Origin: Pseudomonadota bacterium
Lineage (GTDB): Bacteria > Pseudomonadota > Gammaproteobacteria > Xanthomonadales > Xanthomonadaceae
Reading direction: 5' to 3'
NCBI GenBank assembly: GCA_023386795.1
Contig: JAEWJB010000020.1
Location: forward strand, 1 to 11,630
Length of the DNA stretch: 11,630 nt
Part shown: piece by piece, positions 1 through 8,071 of the stretch
How positions within the stretch are numbered: the first letter of the stretch is position 1
Layout of the letters: every line of letters begins with the position of its first letter
Notes under the pieces: model-generated
Databases searched by the model: none
The model's input: only the letters and a program-made list of their open reading frames with translations
What the model was told of the DNA's origin: nothing
Made by a program: the position numbers and the translations under genes

Positions 1-1
1 C

Positions 2-529
2 CACCAGGCCGATTCCAGCCTGATCGTCCGCAAACTGCTGGATGCCTCGCTGGTGGTCGTGGCGTCACCGGGCTACCTGGCCGCGCACGGCACACCGAGA
101 TGCATCGACGAGCTAGCACGTCACGACTGCATCCAGTTCGTGTTGCCCCGTACGGGCTTGCCCGTGCCATGGCGTCTGAAGATCGGCGAGGTCGAGACCG
201 ACATCGCCGTGCGCGGTGGTATCCGCTGCACCGAAGATCTGCTCGGCACCGTCACCCTCGCACGCAGTGACGCAGGCCTGCTGCAAACCTACCGCTTCGT
301 CGTCGAGGACGATCTTGCGAAGGGGCGGTTGGTGGAGGTGCTCGGCGCCCATGCCGGCTGCGCCCGCCCGTTTTCGCTGGTCTACCCCGCCGCGCGTCAC
401 GTGCCGCTGCGTGTTCGACTGCTGATCGATCACCTTGTCGAGCACGTCGAGACTGTGTTCAAGCCGACAAGCTCCGTGGCTCGACGGTCCGAAACACGAA
501 GCCCGGCACAGGGCCGGGCTTCGTGGTGA
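2..529 (+). CDS. LysR-family transcriptional regulator, C-terminal part (5' end outside window)
   Basis: The frame is open from the left edge, so the N-terminal winged-helix DNA-binding domain lies outside the window. The visible ~175 residues match the effector-binding domain of LysR regulators of the CrgA-like group. Typical pieces are SSLIVRKL, VVASPGYLAAHGTP, a HDCIQFVLP stretch followed by a VPWRL segment, and a final HVPLRVRLLIDHLVEHVETVF helix. Such proteins bind a small ligand and switch target genes; nothing here identifies the ligand or target. The last ~20 residues (after ETVFKP) are not family-like, and the hairpin at 495-525 lies inside them, so translation and transcription end almost together. 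The gene converges with groEL, the two stop codons being 24 bases apart. The family call is firm; the specific role is unknown. Confidence 0.85.
   Translation, partial: HQADSSLIVRKLLDASLVVVASPGYLAAHGTPRCIDELARHDCIQFVLPRTGLPVPWRLKIGEVETDIAVRGGIRCTEDLLGTVTLARSDAGLLQTYRFVVEDDLAKGRLVEVLGAHAGCARPFSLVYPAARHVPLRVRLLIDHLVEHVETVFKPTSSVARRSETRSPAQGRASW
495..525. terminator. Shared intrinsic terminator between the LysR gene and groEL
   Basis: A perfect 13-bp inverted repeat (CACGAAGCCCGGC, loop ACAGG, GCCGGGCTTCGTG). Read leftward it is followed by GTTTC and lies 28 bases past the groEL stop codon. Read rightward the T tract is weak (TTGTTGT, 534-540). It probably ends groESL transcription and may also serve the convergent LysR gene, whose last codons it overlaps. 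Confidence 0.75.
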
Positions 530-553
530 GGCTTGTTGTCGCAGAGGCTCGGA

Positions 554-2191
<1,638 letters not shown>

Positions 2192-2244
2192 TAGCTAGTA
2201 CCTCAGTGATTTCGTGGAATTCGGGGGAATGCGAAGCGTGGCGA

Positions 2245-2532
2245 TCAGCCGACGATCGCCAGGATGTCGTCCTCGCGGAGCACCTTGTACTCGACGCCTT
2301 CGGACTTGTAGCTGCTGCCGGCGTACTGGCCATAGATGACCTTGTCGCCCACCTTGACGGCCGGCGCGCGCACGTTGCCGTTGTCCAGCGGCTTGCCGGT
2401 GCCCACGGCCACGACTTCACCCTTGGTGGACTTCTCCTTGGCCGAGTCCGGGATCACGATGCCGCCGGCGGAGATTTCGTCGGCTTCGATCGGCTTGACC
2501 ACCACGCGGTCATGAAGCGGCTTGATGCTCAT
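2245..2532 (-). CDS. groES: Co-chaperonin GroES (Hsp10)
   Basis: The 95-residue product is the normal length for GroES, which forms a seven-membered lid closing the GroEL cavity in an ATP-dependent cycle. The start MSIKPLHDRVVVKP, the mobile loop at about residues 16-34 with the GroEL-binding hydrophobic triplet I25-V26-I27 after GG, and the end SEGVEYKVLREDDILAIVG are all family-typical. The ATG at 2532 is preceded by GAGGG (2540-2544 on the + strand) with a 7-base spacer. It is the first gene of groES-groEL; a promoter and CIRCE operator lie just upstream at 2578-2607. Confidence 0.99.
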   Translation of the reverse strand: MSIKPLHDRVVVKPIEADEISAGGIVIPDSAKEKSTKGEVVAVGTGKPLDNGNVRAPAVKVGDKVIYGQYAGSSYKSEGVEYKVLREDDILAIVG

Positions 2533-2577
2533 TGAAAGACCCTCTTAAGTGATTGATTGGTCTGGAAAAGACTGGCG

Positions 2578-2607
2578 ATATTAGCACTCGCTTGTGACGA
2601 GTGCCAA
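2578..2607 (-). promoter_or_regulatory. Probable sigma-70-type promoter of groESL
   Basis: Reading leftward, TTGGCA (2607-2602, five of six to the -35 consensus) and TAATAT (2583-2578, four of six to the -10 consensus) are separated by 18 bp. The start of transcription would fall near 2571, about 40 bases before the groES ATG. The hexamers overlap both arms of the CIRCE operator, so a bound repressor should block polymerase directly. The promoter is inferred from sequence only. Confidence 0.65.
2581..2607 (-). promoter_or_regulatory. CIRCE operator (HrcA repressor site)
   Basis: On the + strand TTAGCACTC, a 9-base spacer, then GAGTGCCAA. The CIRCE consensus is TTAGCACTC-N9-GAGTGCTAA, so only one base differs and the spacing is exact. 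It sits 49 bases upstream of the groES start codon. CIRCE is the known target of HrcA, which represses chaperone operons until heat stress ties up GroEL. hrcA itself is not in this window. Confidence 0.95.
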
Positions 2608-2617
2608 CACGCGACAC

Positions 2618-2636
2618 AAAAAACCCGCAGGGCGGG
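2618..2636 (-). terminator. Leftward intrinsic terminator upstream of the groESL promoter
   Basis: On the minus strand CCCGC, loop CCT, GCGGG, then six T (2623-2618). It is short but has a clean uridine tract. It ends only 11 bases before the CIRCE/-35 region. No leftward gene precedes it nearby, so it may stop antisense transcripts from the cutA-dsbD side from reading into groESL. Confidence 0.6.
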
Positions 2637-2760
2637 ACGGGGCCAGTAATGGAGCCCGCCGGGAGGCTTTCAAGGGGCCGGCGAAGGAAAATTTTTCATC
2701 TCCCCCGCTTGGGCCGCGCCCCGGGGTCCCCGCGCCGGACGCCACGGGGGAGCGCCCGCC

Positions 2761-2766
2761 TATACT
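2761..2766 (+). promoter_or_regulatory. Possible -10 element of cutA, implying a leaderless transcript
   Basis: TATACT (five of six to TATAAT) ends 6 bases before the cutA ATG at 2773, so transcription would begin at or next to the start codon. No convincing -35 hexamer is visible about 17 bp upstream, and there is no good ribosome site. This is suggestive only. Confidence 0.35.
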
Positions 2767-2772
2767 GGGCAG

Positions 2773-3108
2773 ATGCCCGCCGCCGACCCGGTCCACCTGC
2801 TGCTGAGCACCTGCCCCGACGCACAGAGCGCCGAGGCGATCGCCCGCGCGCTGGTCGGCGAGGGGCTGGCGGCGTGCGTGACCCGGCTGCCCGGGGCACA
2901 CTCGGTCTATCGCTGGAACGGGGCGGTGGAAACCGCAGAGGAAGTCCAGCTGCTGATCAAGACCCGCCAGGCGCGCCTGGACGCGACCATCGCCCGGCTG
3001 TGCGAACTGCACCCGTACGACCTGCCCGAAGCGGTCGCGATCCCGGCCAGTGCCGGCCTGCCCGCCTACCTGGACTGGGTGCGGGCGCAAACCTTCGAGG
3101 ATTCCTGA
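2773..3108 (+). CDS. cutA: Divalent-cation tolerance protein CutA
   Basis: The 111-residue product is a full-length CutA1, a small ferredoxin-like trimer linked to copper and other divalent-ion tolerance, though its biochemical role remains unsettled. Family signatures are ALVGEGLAACVTRLPG (with a conserved Cys), SVYRWNGAVE, EVQLLIKT, and the C-terminal HPYDLPEAVAIP followed by LPAYLDWV. The ATG at 2773 is the natural start. It lacks a clear Shine-Dalgarno and is preceded closely by a TATACT box, so it may be leaderless. dsbD begins 3 bases after the stop codon, which indicates translational coupling. cutA next to dsbD is also the arrangement in E. coli. Confidence 0.95.
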   Translation: MPAADPVHLLLSTCPDAQSAEAIARALVGEGLAACVTRLPGAHSVYRWNGAVETAEEVQLLIKTRQARLDATIARLCELHPYDLPEAVAIPASAGLPAYLDWVRAQTFEDS

Positions 3109-3111
3109 TTG

Positions 3112-5367
3112 ATGAAGTGGCTGCACCGTTTCCTCGCGCTGTGCGCGTTGTCGTTGTCCTCGCTGCCCGCCCTGGCCTTCACCGAAGCCGACCTGCTGCC
3201 GGTGGACCAGGCGTTCGCGCTCAGCGCGCGCGCCGACGGCCGCGACGGTATCGAGCTGCAGTGGAAGATCGCCGAAGGCTATTACCTCTACCGGCACCGC
3301 ATCGCGGTCGCCCCGGTCGGCGAGGGCTTCACGCCCGGCCCGCTGACCCTGCCGGAAGGCCACAAGAAGCACGACGAGTTCTTCGGCAACGTGGAGACGT
3401 ACCGCGGGCAGTTGCGCGCGGTGCTCGCCGGCCAGGCCGACCCGGCCACGCACAGCGTCACCCTGGAAGTGCGCTACCAGGGGTGTGCCGACGCGGGCGT
3501 GTGCTACCCGCCGCAGAAGCGGCGCATCGAAGTGAAGCTGCCACCCGGTGAGCCCGCCACGGCCGCTGCGCCAGGCGGCCTGCCGCGCGCGCCGGGATTG
3601 CCGGGCGCCGCCCCGGGCCTGCCCGGTTTGCCGGGCAGTGGCATGGAAGCCTTGCCGCTGCCGGCCGAGCAGGCGTTCGCGTTCGAGGCCATCGTCGGCG
3701 ACGGCAACACCCTGCTGCTGCGCTTCACCCCCGCGCCGGGTTATTACCTCTACCGCGACCGCACCTCGCTGGCGCTGGAAGGCAGCAAGGACATCGCCAC
3801 CGGCATGCCGCGCTGGCCGCCGGGCCGCTCGCACCATGACGAGCACTTCGGCGACGTGGTGGTGTATTTCGACCAGGCCGAGGTCACCTTGCCGCTGCTG
3901 CGCCGCCAGACCGCGCCGGCCGACATCACGCTGGTGGCCACCTTCCAGGGCTGCCAGACCGACGGCATCTGCTATCCGCCGATGACCCGCCGGGTGAAGC
4001 TCTCGCTGCCGGCGGGCAAGCTCACTCCGCCCGAGCAGGCCAGCGCCGCACCCCTGCCGATCCAGCCGCTGAGCGGCAACGCGCGGCCGGTGCCGGCGGC
4101 GAAGGCACCTGCCTTTCCCGACGCCTCGGCCGAGAACGACAACCGCAGCGTGCCGCCGCCGCAGCGGCAGAACCTGCTGTGGGTGCTGATCGCCGCACTG
4201 GCCGGTGGCCTGGTGCTCAACCTGATGCCGTGCGTGCTGCCGATCCTCTCGCTGAAGGTGCTCGGCCTGGCGCACAGCGGCGAGAGCCGTGCCCGCGCCC
4301 GCAGCCACGCCCTCTGGTACTCGCTGGGCGTGCTGGTGTCGTTCACCGCGATCGGCGCGCTGGTGATTGGGCTGCGCGCCGCAGGCCAGGCCGCGGGCTG
4401 GGGCTTCCAGCTGCAGCAGCCGTGGTTCGTGGCGATGCTGGCTTACCTGATGTTCGCCATCGGCCTGAGCCTGTCCGGGCTGTTCACCCTGGGCGGCAGT
4501 GGCGGGATCGGGCAGTCGCTGGCTTCGCGCAACGGCCCGGTCGGCGACTTCTTCACCGGCGTGCTGGCCTGCGTGGTCGCCAGCCCGTGCATCGCGCCGT
4601 TCATGGGCACCGCCTTGGCCTATGCGTTCGCCGCGCCTGCGTTGCCGGCGATGCTGGTGTTCGTGGTGCTGGGCCTGGGGCTGGCGTTGCCGTTCCTGCT
4701 GATCGGCTTCGTGCCTTCGCTGGCGCGGCGCCTGCCCACGCCCGGCCCGTGGATGGAAACGCTCAAGCAGGTGCTGGCGTTCCCGATGTATCTCACCGCG
4801 ATCTGGCTGCTGTGGGTACTCGGCAAGCAGCGTGGCGTGGATGCGCTGGCGCTGGTGCTGGTCGGCGCGACGCTGCTGGCGCTGGGACTGTGGTGGTTCG
4901 AGCGCAGCCGCTGGCGCAGCCATCGGCTCGGCCTGACCCTCTCCAGCGCCATGCTGGTGCTGGCCCTGCTGCCGGTGTGGGGTGTCACGCGACTGGCCCC
5001 GCCACGCGCGCCAGCTGCCGAGGCCGGCGAGGTCGCCTATTCGGCGCAATTGCTGGACCGCCTGCGCGCGGACAACCGCGTGGTCTTCGTCAACATGACC
5101 GCCGACTGGTGCGTCACCTGCAAGGCCAACGAACGGCACGTGCTGGGTAGCGGTGAGTTCCGCGACACCCTGCGCCGGGTCGATGCGGTGTACATGACCG
5201 GCGACTGGACCAACGAGGATCCGGCGATCAGCGCCTTCCTCAGGCAGCACCAGGCGGTGGGCGTGCCGCTGTACGTGGTCTATGGCCCGGGCGCGCCGCC
5301 GACCGTGCTGCCGACGGTGTTGACCCAGGCGATCGTCGAGGACGCCCTGCTGCGCGCCGCCCGCTGA
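3112..5367 (+). CDS. dsbD: Thiol:disulfide interchange protein DsbD with duplicated N-terminal domain
   Basis: This inner-membrane protein passes electrons from cytosolic thioredoxin to periplasmic partners. The ~751 residues run: signal peptide about 1-23; a first DsbD-alpha domain with cap loop HDEFFG (88-92) and Cys125/Cys131 in GCADAGVCYPP; a Gly/Pro-rich linker (~161-175); a second DsbD-alpha domain with cap loop HDEHFG (243-247) and Cys281/Cys287 in GCQTDGICYPP; a multi-pass membrane domain (~353-640) with redox Cys374 (MPCVLP) and Cys493 (SPCIAPF); and a C-terminal thioredoxin-like domain with WCVTCK (Cys667, Cys670). E. coli DsbD has about 565 residues and one alpha domain, so the second copy accounts for the extra length. 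ATG 3112 is chosen; the adjacent TTG at 3109 fits slightly better to the GAGG at 3097-3100. It forms an operon with cutA. Confidence 0.96.
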   Translation: MKWLHRFLALCALSLSSLPALAFTEADLLPVDQAFALSARADGRDGIELQWKIAEGYYLYRHRIAVAPVGEGFTPGPLTLPEGHKKHDEFFGNVETYRGQLRAVLAGQADPATHSVTLEVRYQGCADAGVCYPPQKRRIEVKLPPGEPATAAAPGGLPRAPGLPGAAPGLPGLPGSGMEALPLPAEQAFAFEAIVGDGNTLLLRFTPAPGYYLYRDRTSLALEGSKDIATGMPRWPPGRSHHDEHFGDVVVYFDQAEVTLPLLRRQTAPADITLVATFQGCQTDGICYPPMTRRVKLSLPAGKLTPPEQASAAPLPIQPLSGNARPVPAAKAPAFPDASAENDNRSVPPPQRQNLLWVLIAALAGGLVLNLMPCVLPILSLKVLGLAHSGESRARARSHALWYSLGVLVSFTAIGALVIGLRAAGQAAGWGFQLQQPWFVAMLAYLMFAIGLSLSGLFTLGGSGGIGQSLASRNGPVGDFFTGVLACVVASPCIAPFMGTALAYAFAAPALPAMLVFVVLGLGLALPFLLIGFVPSLARRLPTPGPWMETLKQVLAFPMYLTAIWLLWVLGKQRGVDALALVLVGATLLALGLWWFERSRWRSHRLGLTLSSAMLVLALLPVWGVTRLAPPRAPAAEAGEVAYSAQLLDRLRADNRVVFVNMTADWCVTCKANERHVLGSGEFRDTLRRVDAVYMTGDWTNEDPAISAFLRQHQAVGVPLYVVYGPGAPPTVLPTVLTQAIVEDALLRAAR

Positions 5368-5380
5368 GCGGCTGGGGCGG

Positions 5381-5411
5381 GGCCCGGGGCCGCAATGCGC
5401 TCCCCCGGGCC
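5381..5411 (+). terminator. Terminator-like hairpin after dsbD
   Basis: GGCCCGGGG (5381-5389) pairs with CCCCGGGCC (5403-5411) around a 13-base loop that can itself pair (CGC-AAT-GCG). It begins 13 bases after the dsbD stop. There is no T tract, so it may only stabilise the mRNA end or assist termination. Confidence 0.4.
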
Positions 5412-5485
5412 GTCGTCGCCGGGCTTGGTCGGTTCGAGGCGGGGTTTCGAGCAGCGGCGGCCGGTACCTGTCGCGTGCCTCGATA

Positions 5486-5505
5486 CGCCGATCCCAGCAT
5501 CGGCG
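5486..5505. repeat. Inverted repeat in the dsbD-aroQ gap
   Basis: CGCCGAT, loop CCCAGC, ATCGGCG: a 7-bp perfect stem followed by GGGGTTTCC. It could be a second weak terminator or a protein site ahead of aroQ; the sequence does not decide. The rest of the 250-base gap (5368-5617) holds no convincing gene. Confidence 0.35.
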
Positions 5506-5534
5506 GGGGTTTCCGGCAGCTTTCAAACGCTCGC

Positions 5535-5562
5535 TTAAAACATCGGGAACTTCGCCTATCTG
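5535..5562 (+). promoter_or_regulatory. Weak candidate promoter for aroQ-accB-accC
   Basis: TTAAAA (5535-5540) and TATCTG (5557-5562) are spaced 16 bp, in the only AT-rich patch of an otherwise GC-rich gap. The matches to consensus are poor (four and three of six). It is listed because a promoter is expected here. Confidence 0.2.
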
Positions 5563-5617
5563 GACAGTATCGCGGGCATCGCGCAGACTCGCGGCCTTTC
5601 CGGTCTCCCTGCGCACC

Positions 5618-6061
5618 ATGGCCCGACTGTTGCTGTTGCACGGCCCCAACCTGAACCTGCTCGGCAGCCGCGAGCCGGAGGTCTATGGTCGCGACACCCT
5701 GGCCGACATCAACGGGCGCCTGGGCGCCCAGGCCCAGGCGGCCGGGCATGAGCTTGCGCACTTCCAGTCCAATGCCGAACACGCGCTGGTAGACCGCATC
5801 CATGCCGCCCGCGAGGAAAGCGTCGCCTTCATCCTGATCAACCCCGGCGCCTTCACCCACACTTCGGTCGCCCTGCGTGACGCACTGCTGGGCGTGGCGA
5901 TCCCGTTCATCGAACTGCACCTGTCCAACCCGCACGCCCGCGAGCCGTTCCGCCACCACAGCTATCTCAGCGACAAGGCGCTGGGCGTGATCGTCGGCTT
6001 CGGCCCGGACAGCTACCGGCTGGCGCTCGACGCCGCCCTCGCCCGCCTCGCGCCGGCCTGA
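5618..6061 (+). CDS. aroQ: Type II 3-dehydroquinate dehydratase
   Basis: This cytosolic, usually dodecameric enzyme removes water from 3-dehydroquinate to give 3-dehydroshikimate, the third step of the shikimate pathway. The 147 residues are full length. Conserved elements are GPNLNLLG at the N-terminus, Arg18 and catalytic Tyr23 on the flexible lid (SREPEVYG), FQSNAEH, the substrate-binding INPGAFTHTS with Asn75 and His81, and SNPHARE with catalytic His106, then FRHHSYLSDKALGVIVGFG. The ATG at 5618 gives the canonical N-terminus but has no obvious Shine-Dalgarno. accB starts 61 bases downstream, so the three genes probably form one transcript. aroQ next to accBC is common in proteobacteria. 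Confidence 0.98.
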   Translation: MARLLLLHGPNLNLLGSREPEVYGRDTLADINGRLGAQAQAAGHELAHFQSNAEHALVDRIHAAREESVAFILINPGAFTHTSVALRDALLGVAIPFIELHLSNPHAREPFRHHSYLSDKALGVIVGFGPDSYRLALDAALARLAPA

Positions 6062-6079
6062 CCCCTTTCTTCCGTACCG

Positions 6080-6096
6080 GGCGGCCGCGCGCCGCC
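6080..6096 (+). other. GC-rich hairpin in the aroQ-accB gap
   Basis: GGCGGC, loop CGCGC, GCCGCC: a 6-bp stem lying 27 bases before the accB start codon, without a T tract. It may affect the accB leader or be chance in GC-rich DNA. Confidence 0.3.
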
Positions 6097-6122
6097 ATTC
6101 CACGTTTACCCAAGAGGCCACC

Positions 6123-6605
6123 ATGGATCTGCGCAAAATCAAGAAGCTGATCGACCTGCTCGAAGAGTCGAACCTCGCCGAAATCGAAATCAAGGAAGGC
6201 GAGGAAAGCGTCCGCCTGGCCCGTACGCCGAAGGGCGGCTATGCCGCGCCGGCGCCGGCCCCGGTGGTGATGGCCGCGCCGGCGGCCGTCCCCGCGCCGA
6301 GCATGCCGATGCAGTCGCCTACCGAAGCTTCCACCGGCGGCACCGCCAAGGCCGGCAACGCGCTTCCGGAAGGCCACGTGCTGCGTGCGCCGATGGTCGG
6401 CACGTTCTACACCTCGCCGGCGCCGGACAAGCCCGCGTTCGTCAGCGTCGGCCAGGCGGTCAAGGCCGGCGAGACGCTGGCCATCATCGAGGCGATGAAG
6501 ATGTTCAACCCGATCGAGGCCGACGTGTCGGGCACGATCGTGGCGATCCTCGGCGAGAGCGGCCAGCCCGTGGAATTCGACCAGCCCCTGTTCGTGATCG
6601 GCTGA
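6123..6605 (+). CDS. accB: Biotin carboxyl carrier protein of acetyl-CoA carboxylase
   Basis: AccB carries the biotin that shuttles carboxyl groups between biotin carboxylase (AccC) and carboxyltransferase (AccAD) when malonyl-CoA is made for fatty acid synthesis. At 160 residues it is close to the E. coli protein. The N-terminal domain (1-35, starting MDLRKIKKLIDLLEES) is followed by an Ala/Pro-rich flexible linker (~38-75) and the biotinyl domain (~80-160). That domain has the thumb segment GTFYTSPAPDKPAF and the biotinylation motif EAMKM, where Lys126 is the biotin site. AAGAGG (6112-6117) lies 5 bases before the ATG. accC follows after 10 bases, with its ribosome site overlapping this stop codon. 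Confidence 0.98.
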   Translation: MDLRKIKKLIDLLEESNLAEIEIKEGEESVRLARTPKGGYAAPAPAPVVMAAPAAVPAPSMPMQSPTEASTGGTAKAGNALPEGHVLRAPMVGTFYTSPAPDKPAFVSVGQAVKAGETLAIIEAMKMFNPIEADVSGTIVAILGESGQPVEFDQPLFVIG

Positions 6606-6615
6606 GGAGCAGCGC

Positions 6616-7983
6616 ATGCTCGATAAAGTCGTCATTGCCAACCGGGGTGAGATCGCGCTGCGCATCCTGCGCGCGTGCCACACCCTCGGCATCCGCACGG
6701 TCGCGGTGCATTCCACCGTCGACCGCAACCTCAAGCACGTGGCCATGGCCGACGAGTCGGTCTGCATCGGCCCGGCCGCCTCGGCCGACAGCTACCTCAA
6801 CATCCCGGCGTTGATCGCCGCGGCCGAGGTCACCGACGCCCAGGCCATCCACCCGGGCTACGGCTTCCTCTCGGAGAACGCCAACTTTGCCGAGCGCGTG
6901 GAGCAGTCCGGCTTCATCTTCATCGGCCCGAAGGCCGACACCATCCGGCTGATGGGCGACAAGGTGGAAGCGATCCGCGCGATGAAGGCCGCCGGCGTGC
7001 CGTGCGTACCCGGCTCGGGCGGCCCGCTGGGCGATGACATCGTGGCCAACACGAAGATCGCCCGCGAGATCGGTTTCCCGGTCATCATCAAGGCCGCCGG
7101 TGGCGGTGGTGGCCGCGGCATGCGCGTCGTGCACGTGGAGGGCGCGCTGAAGACCGCCATCGAGACCACGAAGTCGGAGGCCAAGGCGGCATTCGGCAAC
7201 GACCAGGTCTACATGGAGAAGTTCCTGGAGAACCCGCGCCACATCGAGATCCAGGTGCTGGCCGATGGCCAGGGCAATGCGATCCACCTGGGCGAGCGCG
7301 ACTGCTCGATGCAGCGTCGCCACCAGAAGGTGGTGGAGGAAGCGCCCGCACCGGGCATCACCGAGGAACTGCGCAACGAGATCGGCAAGGTGTGCGTGGA
7401 AGCCTGCCTGCGCATTGGCTATCGCGGTGCGGGTACGTTCGAGTTCCTGTTCGAGAACGGCCGCTTCTATTTCATCGAGATGAACACCCGCATCCAGGTG
7501 GAGCATCCGGTGACCGAGCGCATCACCGGCATCGACCTGGTGTGCGAGCAGCTGCGCATTGCCGCCGGCCAGAAGCTGACCATCAAGCAGAGCGACATCG
7601 TGCTGCGCGGTCATGCCATCGAATGCCGCATCAACGCCGAGGACCCGGAAACGTTCATGCCCAACCCGGGCCTGATCACCGCGTTCCATCCGCCGGGTGG
7701 CCCGGGCGTGCGCGTGGATACGCACATCTACAGCGGCTACAAGGTCCCGCCAAACTACGATTCGATGATCGGCAAGCTGATCGTGCACGGCCCGGATCGT
7801 GAAACCGCCATCGCGCGCATGCGCGTGGCGCTGAGCGAGATGGTCGTGGACGGCATCAAGACCAACATCCCGCTGCAGCAGCGGATCATGCGCGACAAGG
7901 GCTTCCAGGGCGGTGGGCAGAACATCCACTATCTGGAAAAGCGCCTGGCCGAGCGCAAGAACCAGTCGATCGCGCTGGTCTGA
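6616..7983 (+). CDS. accC: Biotin carboxylase subunit of acetyl-CoA carboxylase
   Basis: AccC uses ATP and bicarbonate to carboxylate biotin on AccB. The 455-residue protein has the standard length, and its active-site residues fall at the same numbers as in E. coli AccC: Lys116 (GDKVEAI), Lys159 (IIKAAGGGGGRGM, the ATP-grasp glycine-rich loop), His209 (PRHIEIQVLAD), Lys238 (RRHQKVVEEAPAP), Glu276, Glu288 and Arg292 (EMNTRIQVEHPVTE). The biotin carboxylase N-terminal, ATP-grasp and C-terminal domains are all intact. GAGGAG (6604-6609) lies 6 bases before the ATG and overlaps the accB stop, so the two are translationally coupled. A strong terminator at 8004-8033 ends the operon. Confidence 0.99.
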   Translation: MLDKVVIANRGEIALRILRACHTLGIRTVAVHSTVDRNLKHVAMADESVCIGPAASADSYLNIPALIAAAEVTDAQAIHPGYGFLSENANFAERVEQSGFIFIGPKADTIRLMGDKVEAIRAMKAAGVPCVPGSGGPLGDDIVANTKIAREIGFPVIIKAAGGGGGRGMRVVHVEGALKTAIETTKSEAKAAFGNDQVYMEKFLENPRHIEIQVLADGQGNAIHLGERDCSMQRRHQKVVEEAPAPGITEELRNEIGKVCVEACLRIGYRGAGTFEFLFENGRFYFIEMNTRIQVEHPVTERITGIDLVCEQLRIAAGQKLTIKQSDIVLRGHAIECRINAEDPETFMPNPGLITAFHPPGGPGVRVDTHIYSGYKVPPNYDSMIGKLIVHGPDRETAIARMRVALSEMVVDGIKTNIPLQQRIMRDKGFQGGGQNIHYLEKRLAERKNQSIALV

Positions 7984-8003
7984 GGCGGCCGGCACGCAGG
8001 CAT

Positions 8004-8033
8004 GAAAAAGGCGGGGATCTCCCCGCCTTTTTC
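8004..8033. terminator. Bidirectional intrinsic terminator after accC
   Basis: GAAAAAGGCGGGG, loop ATCT, CCCCGCCTTTTTC: a 13-bp stem whose A and T arms give a uridine tract in either direction. It lies 20 bases past the accC stop and 38 bases past the stop of the convergent gene ending at 8072, so it serves both. Confidence 0.93.
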
Positions 8034-8071
8034 TTTGCCGTCCGCGCCAAGCGTGGCGCTGGGCGGCGAAG

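Noticed and set aside
2581..5649. 1022-codon open frame on the minus strand opposite cutA and dsbD
   Set aside because: It is antisense to two well-supported genes and the product is Arg/Gln/Gly-rich with no recognisable domain.
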